Source: Chloropicon primus
Taxonomy: Eukaryota; Chlorophyta; Chloropicophyceae; Chloropicales; Chloropicaceae
Assembly (NCBI GenBank): GCA_023205875.1
Contig: CP060762.1
Coordinates: forward strand, 310,001-374,000
Reading direction: 5' to 3'
Length of the DNA stretch: 64,000 nucleotides
Under the pieces are notes generated by a model. The model was not told the DNA's origin and ran no database searches. It saw only the letters and a list, made by a program, of their open reading frames with translations. Positions 29,118 to 38,824 of this stretch are shown here, one piece after another (position 1 is the stretch's first letter; every line of letters starts with the position of its first letter). The position numbers were made by a program, and so were the translations under genes.

Positions 29118-30020
29118 ATGTCTGTCCTCCCTCATCTGTCACCTGGAGGACTTGGATCAAAAATGATGGAAGCTCCCGCCAGGCGCAGGGCCTGCCGAGG
29201 GCACAGCGCGCTGCTCAGTGGCGGGCTTCCTGGACGGGGGAAGGCCAGGACCCAAGGGAGGGAGGTCCTGCATCGCGGCCGTTCGAAGCCTGCTCCGTCA
29301 AGCCCTCAAGGGAAGCGGACGAGGTTCTGCATTCGTTCGACGAACTCTGGCTTCAACCCTGCAAACTATGGGATCAACTACGCGATCAACAAGGCCGCGG
29401 AGGTCGTGGACGGCGCCTTGAAGAGCAAAAAGCGCACGAGCTACAACGGGACCTTCGCTCTGGTCCTCGCCAACCTCGTTGTCTTCGCGGCAGGCCAGTT
29501 GAAGTTCAACATCCAGCCTCTGATGCTTTACCACATGAAGCCTCAGTGGTACCAGTTCCTGACCAGCATCTTCTGCCATGCCACTTGGCAGCACCTTTCC
29601 TCGAACTTGTTTTTCCTTTACATCTTCGGGAAGCTCGTGGAGGAGGAGGAGGGCGTGGTTGGGGTGGTGACAACGTACCTGGTGTGTGGCATAGGCGGAG
29701 CGATAGCCTCTTTGCTTCTCAGCAGCAAGCACGCTATCTCCCTGGGGGCTTCGGGGGCCGTGTTCGGTCTGTTCGCTGTCAGCGTCCTTGTCAAGCTCTC
29801 TTTCAACCCCAAGAAGCTCATAGAGTCCGCAATCCTCGGCCAGTTTGTGTACCAGCAGGTAGCGAACGAGGTGAAGATGCAGGCGGGAAGGTTCGGGACG
29901 AAGCAGGTCATGGCCGGTGGTTCCCAAGTCAGCCACGTGGCTCACCTTGCTGGCGCGCTTGCTGGTGTGATCTTGATCCTCTTGATATCAAGGCTTCCAG
30001 CTGCCCCAAGCAGGAGCTAG
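29118..30020 (+). CDS. Plastid-type rhomboid intramembrane protease (300 aa)
   Basis: The ATG at 29118 lies 68 bases after the previous stop; the first ~75 residues are Arg/Ser/Gly-rich with no hydrophobic start, as in a transit peptide. Six or so membrane spans follow. The rhomboid motifs are visible: HATWQHLSSNLFFLYIFG (loop 1 and TM2), GASGAVFG with the catalytic Ser212, and HVAHLAGALAG with the likely catalytic His276. The arrangement resembles plant plastid rhomboids RBL10/RBL11. These cleave membrane-anchored substrates in the plastid envelope, with effects on lipid metabolism and protein import. The predicted catalytic dyad is intact. The substrate is unknown. Confidence 0.85.
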   Translation: MSVLPHLSPGGLGSKMMEAPARRRACRGHSALLSGGLPGRGKARTQGREVLHRGRSKPAPSSPQGKRTRFCIRSTNSGFNPANYGINYAINKAAEVVDGALKSKKRTSYNGTFALVLANLVVFAAGQLKFNIQPLMLYHMKPQWYQFLTSIFCHATWQHLSSNLFFLYIFGKLVEEEEGVVGVVTTYLVCGIGGAIASLLLSSKHAISLGASGAVFGLFAVSVLVKLSFNPKKLIESAILGQFVYQQVANEVKMQAGRFGTKQVMAGGSQVSHVAHLAGALAGVILILLISRLPAAPSRS

Positions 30021-30093
30021 AGAACGCAGATTTTGTATTATACTGATAAACACAAGAATTACTTTTGCCCCGCTTTTCTTCTCACTCTGCTTC

Positions 30094-31287
30094 TCACAGT
30101 TCCTCGGGAAGTCCGAACCCTCGCCCCTTCTTTCTCTCTTCGATGTTCCACGCCACTTTCTTTATCATGGTATGGGCAGCAAGCATAATGCTCTGCTCCT
30201 CATTGGTCAAGCTCGGGAAGGCTTCCTGGATTGTGTCGACCAGTCCCTTTGTTTCGCCCAAGGCCTCGCCCACCTTGATCAGAGTAGGAGAAAGGCCCGC
30301 TCTTGCCGGTTGTGTCGCCGCGGGTGCTGGCTGCTTTGGGAGAGGTTTCTCCACCTTCGGCACGGCGGCGGTGTGATGATTCGACTTCGCGCTCTGAGTC
30401 AGGGAATGAAAAGTCAGCAAATGGTGTCGGCAAGCTTTCAGTACAACAGGCTACCACTCACCTTCGCTGGTTCGGGCTCGGCGTCTTCCGATTCTGATTC
30501 AGAGTAAGAGTAAGACTCGCTATCGCTGTTCTCGACTTTGACGCTGTACAGAGAAGTGAACGGAAGAATCGGCGGAGGCTCTTGGAGCACCACTGAGGCA
30601 GGATCAGGCTCGGGAATCTGCTGCGGCGTTGGCCTGTGCTGCTGGGCGACGGAACTTCCTGAGATGGTCGAGGAAGGAAAGAGGCAAACGCACGCGTGTC
30701 AGAAAAAAGTCGCTGGCCACGCCACACCAGTGCCAAGTCACCTTAACGCACCATTCATCGAAACAAAAGCGTCCTGCTCTCTCATCGCATGCGCTGGCAT
30801 GGCAGGCATAGCAGGCATAGGAGGCATCCCCCCCGCCGAGTTTCCTAGCGCTGACATAAGGTTGCTAAACACGTTGTTTCCTGGATCGGGAAGAAGACCA
30901 AGAAGAAGCAGGGGGAACTCGTCAGTCCAAGAGGCTCAAGCACACTCATCGACACCGTCCTCACTCACCGTTCCCTGCCATGCTCGAAGAGGGCGTATTG
31001 TCTTCCGGTACTTGGCCCGTGGAGTTGGACTGCACGGCAGCCGCGAAAGCATTGAAGTTGAACCCACCCCCACCCCCTCCCAGGGCGCTGCCCACCCCCA
31101 AATCATGTGCAGGGGCAAGGGCAGAGGCATGCGGGGCATCATCCGCCAAAAGCTTGCTCTTGATCTTGTTGTTGTTATGCTTCCGTGGATCTGATCCTAT
31201 GCTCTTGATCTTCATTCTCTGGATGCCGAGCTTCACAGCGCGTCCAACCTCCGACTCCACGAACCACTTCCCACGCCCTCTCGACAT
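30094..31287 (-). CDS. Hypothetical four-exon protein (about 314 aa)
   Basis: I do not recognise this protein. Four exons join in phase: 31287-30969, 30880-30752, 30658-30462 and 30393-30094. Introns are 88, 93 and 68 nt with donors G|GTGAGT, G|GTGCGT and AAG|GTGAGT and acceptors CCAG, TCAG and TCAG. The N-terminal ~55 residues are basic (MSRGRGKWFVESEVGRAVKL). The middle is Gly-, Met/Pro- and Ser/Glu-rich and looks disordered. The C-terminal ~60 residues form a helical unit (SPTLIKVGEALGETKGLVDT onward) ending in a basic tail. It is the most intron-rich gene here. A possible splice acceptor at about 31355 means there may be an upstream exon, so the start is uncertain. Confidence 0.6.
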
Positions 31288-31556
31288 GGCGTTCCGCTGG
31301 AACCCACGAGAGCCATCCTTCGATGGCAGCCTCGGTACGTGCTTGTTCTCCTGCTCGAGGATTCGAAAAGAATAAGAAAAGCAAAACAACAACAACAAAA
31401 CAACGAGCAGAGCGTCAGCAAACTCGAGCCGGCGCATCAACGACACGACGACGACGACAAGCCGACGCACCAATGACGCGACGGCAACAACGACGGCGAC
31501 GACGACGACGACGACGGAGGACCTTCGAATGAGGGAGAGAAGGTCTCTGTCTGCCT

Positions 31557-31599
<43 letters not shown>

Positions 31600-32111
31600 T
31601 AGGAAATGAAACGTACAACTTCTCTGACGGTCGAGGCGGATCGCTCCCGATGGGTTGAGGCGGATCGCTCCCGATGGGTTGAGGCGGATCGCTCACGCTG
31701 CGTCGATGACGACGTTCCCGAAGTGACCTGGTCCTCCATCCCTCTCTCTCTCTCTCTCGTCCGATTTTTCATCGGCCGCTTTTTGCGGATCAGGAGCGGG
31801 ATCAAGGAGATCAGGAGGAGGAATTTGGAGGGCTTCATGGGTTGATTGGTCGAATCCAAGAGGAAAGAGTGCGGATCCACAGTGATCTCCTCCACCCTTG
31901 TCCAGCGCTTCCTCCCTCCCTCTCTCTCTCTCCCTCCCTCTCTCTCTCCCTTCTCTGTTCGATGGCTTGAGCAAGGAAAAGTTTTGTGGACTGAGAACGA
32001 GTGCTGCTGCTGCTGATGCTGGTGGTCCTGTGGACGTTTGAGAAGGCCGATGGTACAAAGTGTTCTTTGGATTTACACAGGAGAGGATTTCGGGTCCAGA
32101 GCGGATCCCCG
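31288..32111. other. Intergenic region with microsatellite and short tandem repeat
   Basis: About 820 bases between two minus-strand genes. It holds a CGA/GAC trinucleotide run at about 31480-31518, a CT dinucleotide run at about 31560-31596, three copies of a 23-base unit (GAGGCGGATCGCTCCCGATG-type) at about 31635-31700, and CT-rich runs at about 31740-31760 and 31915-31955. It may include 5' exons of the hypothetical gene to its left; I see no confident coding sequence. Confidence 0.55.
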
Positions 32112-33395
32112 TTAGTTGAAGTCTTTCCCAAGAAGTCCATCCTCTTCCTCGTCGACCGCCCCCGAAGTCAGCTGCTTCCGGAGTTCTTGCTCTTGCATGA
32201 GCTCCATTGTGATCACCACCCTCCTGGATGCCGCCGCGACCTCCATGTCATGCTCCAGTGACCCCAATGACGTAGGGTCCAAGTCGCTGGACTCTGCGTC
32301 GTCGATGCTTTGGTTCAACTCGGTGACCGCGGAGTCCACGGCTCTGGAGTTGGCTTCGGAAAGGACATCCTCGGCGGGCTCCAGCTTTTGCAAAATACCC
32401 TTTTTGAGGTCCGAGGCTTGAACCGGCCCGGGAGAATCTCCCTCGACCTTCCTTTGCAAGGACTCGAGGGAATCGAGCGCGTCGTACTCGAGAGTGTCTG
32501 CCACTTGGGACACGCTCGTGTGCCCCTCCCAAGGGACAAACGCGGCGTAACCACAATTAGTGGGCACATCCCGCGGGATGTTGATGACTCTATTGCTTCC
32601 GTGCTGCCACCGAACGAATCGGCCGCCGTCCCTGACTGCGATGAGCTTGAATTCGTACGACTCGCCCTTGTTCAGCTTCACGCTGGCCTGCCAGGAGCTC
32701 TCCGTGTAGCCCGGGGTCCCACCCACGTTTCTGAACGGAACTCCTCGCGTGTGGTTCCATATCCCCAGGGCGTGGTCCTCGCCAACAACGAACAGCTCCT
32801 CGCCCACGCCGCACACGTACTCCGTCGTGAAGAGAATCCTCACTGCATCCGAGGTCAGCACGCAGAGACACAAACACAAACACAAACACAAACACAAACA
32901 CGACCCGTTTCAGTGTAACGTTCCCTCATCACCTCGATCAATCGTCCTCTCTCTGGCCAAGTGAAGGGATCTTTGGACACAGAAAGATGCGATGCATCCA
33001 TTCAGAACTCCTCATCTTGCCCTTGACACCGTCCACCACTATCATCATCAACATCAACAACAACAACAACAACAACAACAACATCTGTCTCTGGTCGTCC
33101 TCGGCGTGCAAGGTGCACAAGCGGATGCCCCGATGGAAGCCACCTTACCTTTTGATTCTCCCCTGGCCATTGAAGAAGCCACGGACGACGTCGACGCCTC
33201 CACCTTCGGCATCACCAAACGGGTTTGTTCTGTCTGTCTCGATCCCACAACACGATTCCATCGCGAGCGACGACTTGTTGTTGAAGAACGTCTGCAATGA
33301 AGATGCTTCGAGTGATGCGGGTGGAGGCAAGGCAGGAGAAGACCTTCGCTCCGTGTCCATCCCCCCGTCATCCCTCCTCTCCCTCCCATCGGCAT
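32112..33395 (-). CDS. CBM20 starch-binding-domain protein, plastid-targeted, two exons (325 aa)
   Basis: Exon 1 (33395-33149) encodes a ~80-residue Arg/Ser/His-rich leader resembling a transit peptide. Its donor is AAAAG|GTAAGG and the acceptor GATGCAG|TG is at 32842; the phase joins as GESK-VRILFTTEY. Exon 2 begins with a CBM20 carbohydrate-binding fold at about residues 83-180: GEELFVVGEDHALGIWN, W-containing SSWQASVKLNKGESYEFKL, and VRWQHGSNRVINIP, with the tryptophans that usually stack on starch. The rest is acidic and helical with no catalytic domain. CBM20 proteins of this kind scaffold or regulate starch granule synthesis or breakdown in plastids. The intron holds a TTTGTG hexamer run. 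The substrate is inferred from the domain only. Confidence 0.8.
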
Positions 33396-34010
33396 GAACA
33401 CACGAGTATGTTGGTGATGATGTTGGTGATGCCAAGACCAAGACGCTTGTCTCTTCGTGTCACAAAATCCTCACCAGAGCGTCATTTCTTTCGATCGACA
33501 GCTCTTTCGAAAGAGAAGGAGATGGTCCTTCCGCTTATTCCCTCCAACTCTCCACTTTGCTCCCCACAGACCTTCAGTCGCAGCCCTTTCCCTCTCTCTC
33601 TCTCTCAAGGCGCCCACACTGCTCTGCTTGTGCTTGCTTGCAGGAGGCGCCTTGAGAGAGTGAGAGTGAAGGGAAGGCGATCGCATTGCTCGCGCGGTGG
33701 AGAGCGAGGGAGGGAGGGAAGCGGAGTGTGGAACCATCACAAGGAGCGTCTCTTGTTCTTTCAATTGATACCTTGGTTGACTCGTTTGGTGGTCGGAGTC
33801 CTCGCCGTCGTCGACGAGGAAGAGCATTTGGAGGAGAGAGAGTGCGAGGGAGAGGGAGGGAGAGTGGGGTGCTGAAGGGGAGAGGGAGGGAAGGGGAAGA
33901 AGGGAGGTTGATTTTCAGGACGATCGTATCCTTCTCTTTTGAAAGAGCCCGCGCTTGCTTCGTTTGACGCTCGGAGTGCTCGAGAAGTTGCTGCGAAGCA
34001 GGATTGTGAG
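33396..34010. other. Divergent intergenic region, CBM20 to UTP7
   Basis: About 615 bases with no supportable gene. A CT dinucleotide run lies at about 33593-33606 and GA-rich sequence at about 33825-33905. It should contain two promoters facing apart. Confidence 0.55.
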
Positions 34011-35588
34011 ATGGCGGCTTCAGGGAGGAAGGCGGTGAGTAGGAAGCACCGGGAGGCGAGGGGCCAGGATGGCACCAAGGTTGTGCTGGCGACGACGGGC
34101 GAAGGTCCGAACAAGGTCGTTGATAGGAAGCTGAAAGGTCGAATGAAGCGGGAAGGTGCTCTGGACAGAGAGGCGGCGAAGAATGCTGCAGGTGTGGAGT
34201 TCTGGCTCAACACGCATGACCACGGAGAGCTCGCACCAGAGAACGAGCTGGAGAAGACGTGGCGCCTCAAGCAGGAGGAGGTTGCCTCCCTCGTGGAGGT
34301 GGGCGCTGCATCAAAGCGGTTCGACTTGAAGCTGGAGGACCACGGCCCTTACGCTTGCAACTATTCGAGAGATGGGAGGTGGTTGCTCCTGGGTGGGAAG
34401 AGGGGGCACCTTGCTATGCTGGACTGGCAGAGGCACAAGGTGGTGTGTGAGGTTCAGGTGAAGGAAGCGGTGAGGGACGTTTGCTTCCTTCACAACTCGG
34501 TTTTCTTCGCCGCGGCGCAGAAGAAGCAAGTCTACGTGTACGACAAGAGGGGCATCGAGGTCCACTGCATGAAGGAACACAGGGACGTGGAGAAGCTCAC
34601 TTTCCTTCCGCAGCACTTTCTTCTGGCTTCCGTGGGCGCCCAAGGCATCTTGAGGTACCAGGACACGTCGACCGGAGAGATTGTCGCCATGCACAGGACC
34701 AAGCTGGGCCCGTGCAAGGCCATGTGCCGCAACCCGTTCAACGGGATTGTGTTGTGCGGCCACGCCGGGGGGACGATCACCATGTGGTCGCCGAACATGA
34801 CCGTGCCACTGGTGAAGATGCTGTGCCACAGGGGGCCGGTGAACTCCCTCGCGGTGGATCAGAGCGGGAGGTACTTGGTCACGATTGGGTCGGACAAGCA
34901 GATGAAGGTGTGGGACGTGAGGACGTACAAGCTCCTGCACGCGTACTTCTGCTCGGCTCCCGCAAAGAGCGTAGAAATCAGTCAGAGGGGTCTGGTGGGA
35001 ATCTCTTGGGGATCAAGGGTGCAAGTCTGGAAGGACGCTCTTCATGTCAAGGCAAAGGCGCCGTACATGAACCACCAGCAGGACTCTGGGTACATCCGGC
35101 AAGTCTCCTTCTGCCCGTACGAGGATGTTCTCGGCATCGGGCACGAGAGGGGCTTCAGCTCCATCCTGGTTCCTGGGGCTGGAGAGCCGAACTACGACTC
35201 GTTTGTGGCCAACCCGTACCAAACGAGGAAGGAAAGGAGGGAGCACGAGGTCCACGCCCTGCTGGACAAGCTTCAGCCCGACACCATCGTCCTCAACCCT
35301 CAGGCTGTGGGCAACTTGAAGCTGGACCCGAAGGAGATTGTGGCGCAGAAGAAGCAGGAGCAGAGGGCGGCGATCCAGTCGAGGACAACCAAGCAGAGGG
35401 AGAAGAACGAGGCCAAGAACAAGATGAAGGGGAAGAACAAGCCGACGAAGAGGCACCGCAAGAAGCAGATGAACGTCATACGAGACCAAAAAGAAGCTTT
35501 GCAGGAACTAGTCAAGAGGAAGGACCGGGACAACAGGGAGAGCAAAATTGGCGAGGACGTTCCGAGCTCCTTGAAGCGTTTTTATTGA
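34011..35588 (+). CDS. UTP7: SSU processome WD40 protein UTP7 / WDR46 (525 aa)
   Basis: The ATG at 34011 gives MAASGRKAVSRKHREARGQD. After a basic N-terminus comes the BING4/UTP7 arrangement: LKLEDHGPYACNYSRDGRWL, LLGGKRGHLAMLDW, LPQHFLLASVGAQGILRYQD, NPFNGIVLCGHAGGTITMWS, and after the propeller the family-specific DVLGIGHERGFSSILVPGAG followed by EPNYDSFVANPYQTRKERRE. The tail is Lys/Arg-rich. UTP7 is a nucleolar U3 snoRNP-associated factor needed for early 18S rRNA processing. All blades look intact and length is typical. It is one of the most secure calls in the window. Confidence 0.93.
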   Translation: MAASGRKAVSRKHREARGQDGTKVVLATTGEGPNKVVDRKLKGRMKREGALDREAAKNAAGVEFWLNTHDHGELAPENELEKTWRLKQEEVASLVEVGAASKRFDLKLEDHGPYACNYSRDGRWLLLGGKRGHLAMLDWQRHKVVCEVQVKEAVRDVCFLHNSVFFAAAQKKQVYVYDKRGIEVHCMKEHRDVEKLTFLPQHFLLASVGAQGILRYQDTSTGEIVAMHRTKLGPCKAMCRNPFNGIVLCGHAGGTITMWSPNMTVPLVKMLCHRGPVNSLAVDQSGRYLVTIGSDKQMKVWDVRTYKLLHAYFCSAPAKSVEISQRGLVGISWGSRVQVWKDALHVKAKAPYMNHQQDSGYIRQVSFCPYEDVLGIGHERGFSSILVPGAGEPNYDSFVANPYQTRKERREHEVHALLDKLQPDTIVLNPQAVGNLKLDPKEIVAQKKQEQRAAIQSRTTKQREKNEAKNKMKGKNKPTKRHRKKQMNVIRDQKEALQELVKRKDRDNRESKIGEDVPSSLKRFY

Positions 35589-35667
35589 TTGATTATTGAT
35601 TGATTGGTTTGTGCAATTCATCGTATATTTTTACATCCATGTTTTACAAAAGTTTTAACCTGAAAAC

Positions 35668-36960
35668 CTATTTTTCCACCACTCCTCCTCCCTGTCCGCC
35701 GGCATGGACGTCGCAAAGCTTCGAGTACTCATCTTGGAGACGCTTGGTGACCTCCCCGCGCTTTCCTCCTCCAATCTCGCGTCCATCCACTTCCACCACA
35801 GGGATGGCACCAGCAAACGTCCCGGTCACAAAGCACTCGGAGGCAGAATAAACCTCGGTCACCGAGAAGTTTCGTTCCTTGGTCTGAATACCGCACCGCT
35901 CCGCGAGGTCGAGCATGTTCTGCCTGGTAATTCCGTGAAGCTGGTACTCTGTTGTCGGCGCAATGAGTTGCCCCCCGCAAACCATGAAAAAGTTGGTGCT
36001 GTTACAAGTCGCAACAAAGCCTTGAGGATCCAACATGAGCGCCTCGTTTACGCGCGCTTGCTCTGCTTGGATACAAGCCGCGATGCACTGGTGTTTCGAC
36101 AACGAGTTGATCATCGGATCCTGCGTGTCGGGCCTTGCTCTTCTGACGAACGAGGTGATCAGCTTAATGCCATTTGTCTTCACATCCTCCGTGACCGCCT
36201 TTCTCTCAGGGATGATCACGATCGTCGGCATGCCCAACGTCGCTTTCGGGGCTTGGTACGGCGTCAACTTTTCACCCCTGGACACGATCAGCCGTATGTG
36301 AACCCCGGATTCCATCCCATTGGCGACGCATGTCTCCTCGACCATTGTTTTGAGCTCATCCTTGGTGAGATCGATGGACATGGCAAGGGCTTTGGCGCCT
36401 TGGTAGAGACGGGCAACGTGCTCGTCCCAGAACAGAAGTTTCGACTTGTGCAATCGAATTCCTTCCCAGACGCCGTCCCCCAGAACGAAGCCCGCGTCCA
36501 AAACCGAAACCTTGGCCAGGCGCCTCGGTACCAATGAAAAATCCAGTGTCACGCCGTTCCTCACGCCGATCAGAATCGAAGCGTTCCGATCATCTTGCTT
36601 GAAGGCATGAGTCCCCCCTCGTACTGCCGCCTCCTGGTCCACGGGCGAGGATGCCTCAAGAACGTCGCGCGCACGGACCGCGCGGGCCTTCAAGAGGCTC
36701 CAGAACGGGTGAACATCCTCCAGCAGGTCAACAATATTTTTGCTCACGGCCTTGGCCATCTTGTGAGATCCAACGCTCTTCGAGAATCCTGTGCTCCTCC
36801 TCGAGTTGCGATACCAAAGATCGGCCCAGCAGCCCTCGTAATCCTTTGGCCCAGCTGTCCAAGCCAGCATTCTTTCATCGAAGGCAACGCCGACGTGACT
36901 CGTCATCGCCTTGAGCATCCGAGCTGGACTCTCGAGCACGTCCTCGGACACAAGCACGAG
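35668..36960 (-). CDS. BCAT-like protein, C-terminal part (end of P-loop domain plus class IV aminotransferase)
   Basis: This frame opens inside a domain (LVLVSEDVLESPARM). In plant 'branched-chain aminotransferase-like' proteins that stretch, of the DADELQ type, lies mid-way in the sulfotransferase-like N-domain, followed by a conserved Trp-rich piece seen here as WADLWYRNSRRSTGFS. Then comes the class IV PLP fold: VLDAGFVLGDGVWEGIRLHK, VHIRLIVSRGEK, CNSTNFFMVCGGQLIAPT and ECFVTGTFAGAIPVVEVDGR. Where D-amino-acid-transaminase-type members carry the PLP lysine (IKSLN), this protein reads INSLSKH, so the catalytic Lys seems replaced by Asn. The matching N-terminal half lies at 38992-39446 on the same strand, beyond an insertion of about 2 kb. 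Whether the halves are spliced together cannot be told from DNA alone. Confidence 0.8.
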   Translation of the reverse strand, partial: LVLVSEDVLESPARMLKAMTSHVGVAFDERMLAWTAGPKDYEGCWADLWYRNSRRSTGFSKSVGSHKMAKAVSKNIVDLLEDVHPFWSLLKARAVRARDVLEASSPVDQEAAVRGGTHAFKQDDRNASILIGVRNGVTLDFSLVPRRLAKVSVLDAGFVLGDGVWEGIRLHKSKLLFWDEHVARLYQGAKALAMSIDLTKDELKTMVEETCVANGMESGVHIRLIVSRGEKLTPYQAPKATLGMPTIVIIPERKAVTEDVKTNGIKLITSFVRRARPDTQDPMINSLSKHQCIAACIQAEQARVNEALMLDPQGFVATCNSTNFFMVCGGQLIAPTTEYQLHGITRQNMLDLAERCGIQTKERNFSVTEVYSASECFVTGTFAGAIPVVEVDGREIGGGKRGEVTKRLQDEYSKLCDVHAGGQGGGVVEK

Positions 36961-36965
36961 GCGGT

Positions 36966-37018
36966 GGAGGGGAGGAGGAGGAGGAGGAGGAGGAGGAGGA
37001 GGAGGAGGAGGAGGAGGA
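36966..37018. repeat. GGA/TCC trinucleotide microsatellite
   Basis: About 17 nearly uninterrupted GGA units. On the minus strand it is a pyrimidine tract (TCC) just upstream of the C-terminal half of the BCAT-like gene, and so could serve as a polypyrimidine tract or, if translated, a proline run. Confidence 0.9.
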
Positions 37019-37557
37019 TGCGCTCGCTCGCGCGCTCTGCTTCACCCCTCGAGGCCTCAAGGTTGTCCTGCTAACCCTCATCGCGGAGAGGCGAGAGCGA
37101 CTCTATCCAAAAAGTGAAAATCGGAATCCACCTGGCGCTCAATCATGATGGATGAGAAGGGAGGGGGCATGATGGTTGGGGAGAGGAGTGGTAATGTGTG
37201 GTGGTTTATGCCTACCTACCTACCTATCCACTTCTTCTTCTTTTTACCGGCTTATGGAACGTGTTGTTTCCGCTCTTCATGCAAGGAGGCAGGATCAGGT
37301 GGACAAGAGAACAAAACCAGGAGAGGTGACTCTCGCAGCAACGACTGACTGCTGTCCACAATTAGGGCTCCAGAGGCTTTATCAGCGCGGGGGGCGACCT
37401 CATCTAAACAAGGAGAGAGAGAGGGGGGCGTGTTATATATGTATTGTTTCTATATATAAAAAAGATATGAAATATATGATTGGGAGAGAGACAGAGAGAG
37501 ACATCGGTTGCTCGAGGAGAAGATGAAGAAGACGAGAAAAAAAAAGCATGATGAAAG

Positions 37558-38715
37558 CTAAGCTGCGGAATGGAAGTACTTGTCGGTCCACGTGTCTACC
37601 TTCTTACGCGCGTGCGGGTTCGGCTGCACGCCAATCTTCGACGCGTGCAGGTGCAGGCACGTCTTCCCAGGCTGCGACTCCGATCGCAGGTACCCATTCG
37701 CCTCCAGCTTTGCCGCGGGGATGATCCAAAAGTATGCTTTGCCTTCCACCCACGCCACCGCCACTAGCTCGTCGAACGCCCCTGCCGGGTAAGGATCTTT
37801 CAGCTCCTTGCCCGCCTCGTCACGCCCGGCGTAGGTGTACAGGTTGCACATAAACCCGGCGGCGCCGTTAGACGCCGCGCGCGCCGTCTTGAACTGCTGG
37901 CGCGTCGTCGCATCCTTCAGCAGGTCGACTTGGGTGTTCTGTCCCTCGGGGAAGGCGTAGCGGTGCTTTGGGAAGCTCGCCTTGAACGCGTCGATGCCGC
38001 GCATCTCGAGCGCGTGGGCCTCGGACGCGAAGTCGTGCCGCGCGGCGTGCTCGGTGACGGTCGTCCACCGACACAGATGGGCCTGGGCCTGGGCCTGGGC
38101 CTGGGCCTGGGCCTGCTCGCTCAGCCATTGCACGAGCGCGGCGAGGTTGAGGCCACGCGCGAGCGCGAGCTCACAGTTCTTGCGGAGGGGGGTGACGCTC
38201 AGGTCCAGCTTGCCGCGCTCGTTCAGCGCGTTGCCGTTGTACACCCACGCGTCGCCGACGTCGCACCGCCAGCACACCACACACATCCCCGAGTAGCCGG
38301 TGACGTTGTGGAAGTACCACGTATTCGGGCTACCCTTCACGGTGCCGCTCGTCGTCTTGAGCTGCACCGGCAGCCACGCGTCCTCCTCGCTCAGGCGGAG
38401 GAGCACGTCGGCTTTCGTGCCGTCGTTTAGCACGAGCGCCGCGCTCCCGGGGATGGTCGCCTCCCATCTGGCGACGAGGGCGAGCGCCACTTCGCGCTCC
38501 GTGGCGGAGCTCCGGCCGTAGATCGCCAGGTCGCGGGCGCGCTTCACCGCGAGCGCGGCTCGGTCGGTCTCCCTCTTCTTGAGTTTGCCCGCGCGGTACG
38601 CCTCGAGGGCGGCGACGGCCTCCGCCACGGTGGCGAAGTATTCCTTGGGGCGACCGATACGCACTCCGTACTTCTTCTTCTTGCGGCGCTTGTCAATGAA
38701 CACCCCCTTGGGCAT
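37558..38715 (-). CDS. AP2-like/PD-(D/E)XK-like endonuclease, probably a homing-type selfish gene (385 aa)
   Basis: MPKGVFIDKRRKKKKYGVRI followed by EYFATVAEAVAALEAYR at about residues 1-43 resembles the three-stranded AP2 DNA-binding fold found in homing endonucleases. Two nuclease-like half-sites follow: GTKADVLLRLSEEDAWLPVQLKTT (Asp, then Gln-x-Lys) at about 103-126 and TQVDLLKDATTRQQFKTA at about 267-284, each followed by strands ending in Trp/Tyr-rich motifs (CWRCDVGDAWVYNG; FWIIPAAKLEANGYL). This looks like an internally duplicated PD-(D/E)XK-type fold. An Ala/Gln run from a GGCCTG repeat separates them. Such AP2-nuclease proteins are known from large algal DNA viruses and mobile introns. 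An in-frame upstream ATG at 38826 is a second start. GC content looks higher than in the flanks. Function and origin are inferred. Confidence 0.6.
   Translation of the reverse strand: MPKGVFIDKRRKKKKYGVRIGRPKEYFATVAEAVAALEAYRAGKLKKRETDRAALAVKRARDLAIYGRSSATEREVALALVARWEATIPGSAALVLNDGTKADVLLRLSEEDAWLPVQLKTTSGTVKGSPNTWYFHNVTGYSGMCVVCWRCDVGDAWVYNGNALNERGKLDLSVTPLRKNCELALARGLNLAALVQWLSEQAQAQAQAQAQAHLCRWTTVTEHAARHDFASEAHALEMRGIDAFKASFPKHRYAFPEGQNTQVDLLKDATTRQQFKTARAASNGAAGFMCNLYTYAGRDEAGKELKDPYPAGAFDELVAVAWVEGKAYFWIIPAAKLEANGYLRSESQPGKTCLHLHASKIGVQPNPHARKKVDTWTDKYFHSAA
38081..38115. repeat. Hexanucleotide repeat (GGGCCT)n inside the nuclease gene
   Basis: About six copies of GGGCCT, read on the coding strand as alternating Ala/Gln between the two nuclease-like halves. 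The length is a multiple of six, so the frame is kept. Confidence 0.85.
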
Positions 38716-38824
38716 GGTCGCGCTCCGTCTTCTGTCCCTCGGCCTCGACGCCCGTCCGTTACTTTTAAGTTTTTCGGTCCGCTTCTCCTCCCGCCGATTT
38801 TCAAAATGCCCCCCGCCAAAAGCC

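Noticed and set aside
31599-31895. Possible 5' exon (minus strand) with three Ser-Thr-His-Arg-Glu-Arg repeats
   Set aside because: The repeat is a 23-base microsatellite-like array and I could not find a donor that joins it in phase to the gene at 31287.
33939-34010. Upstream extension of UTP7
   Set aside because: The frame is open but has no ATG before 34011, and UTP7 proteins normally begin with the basic stretch found there.
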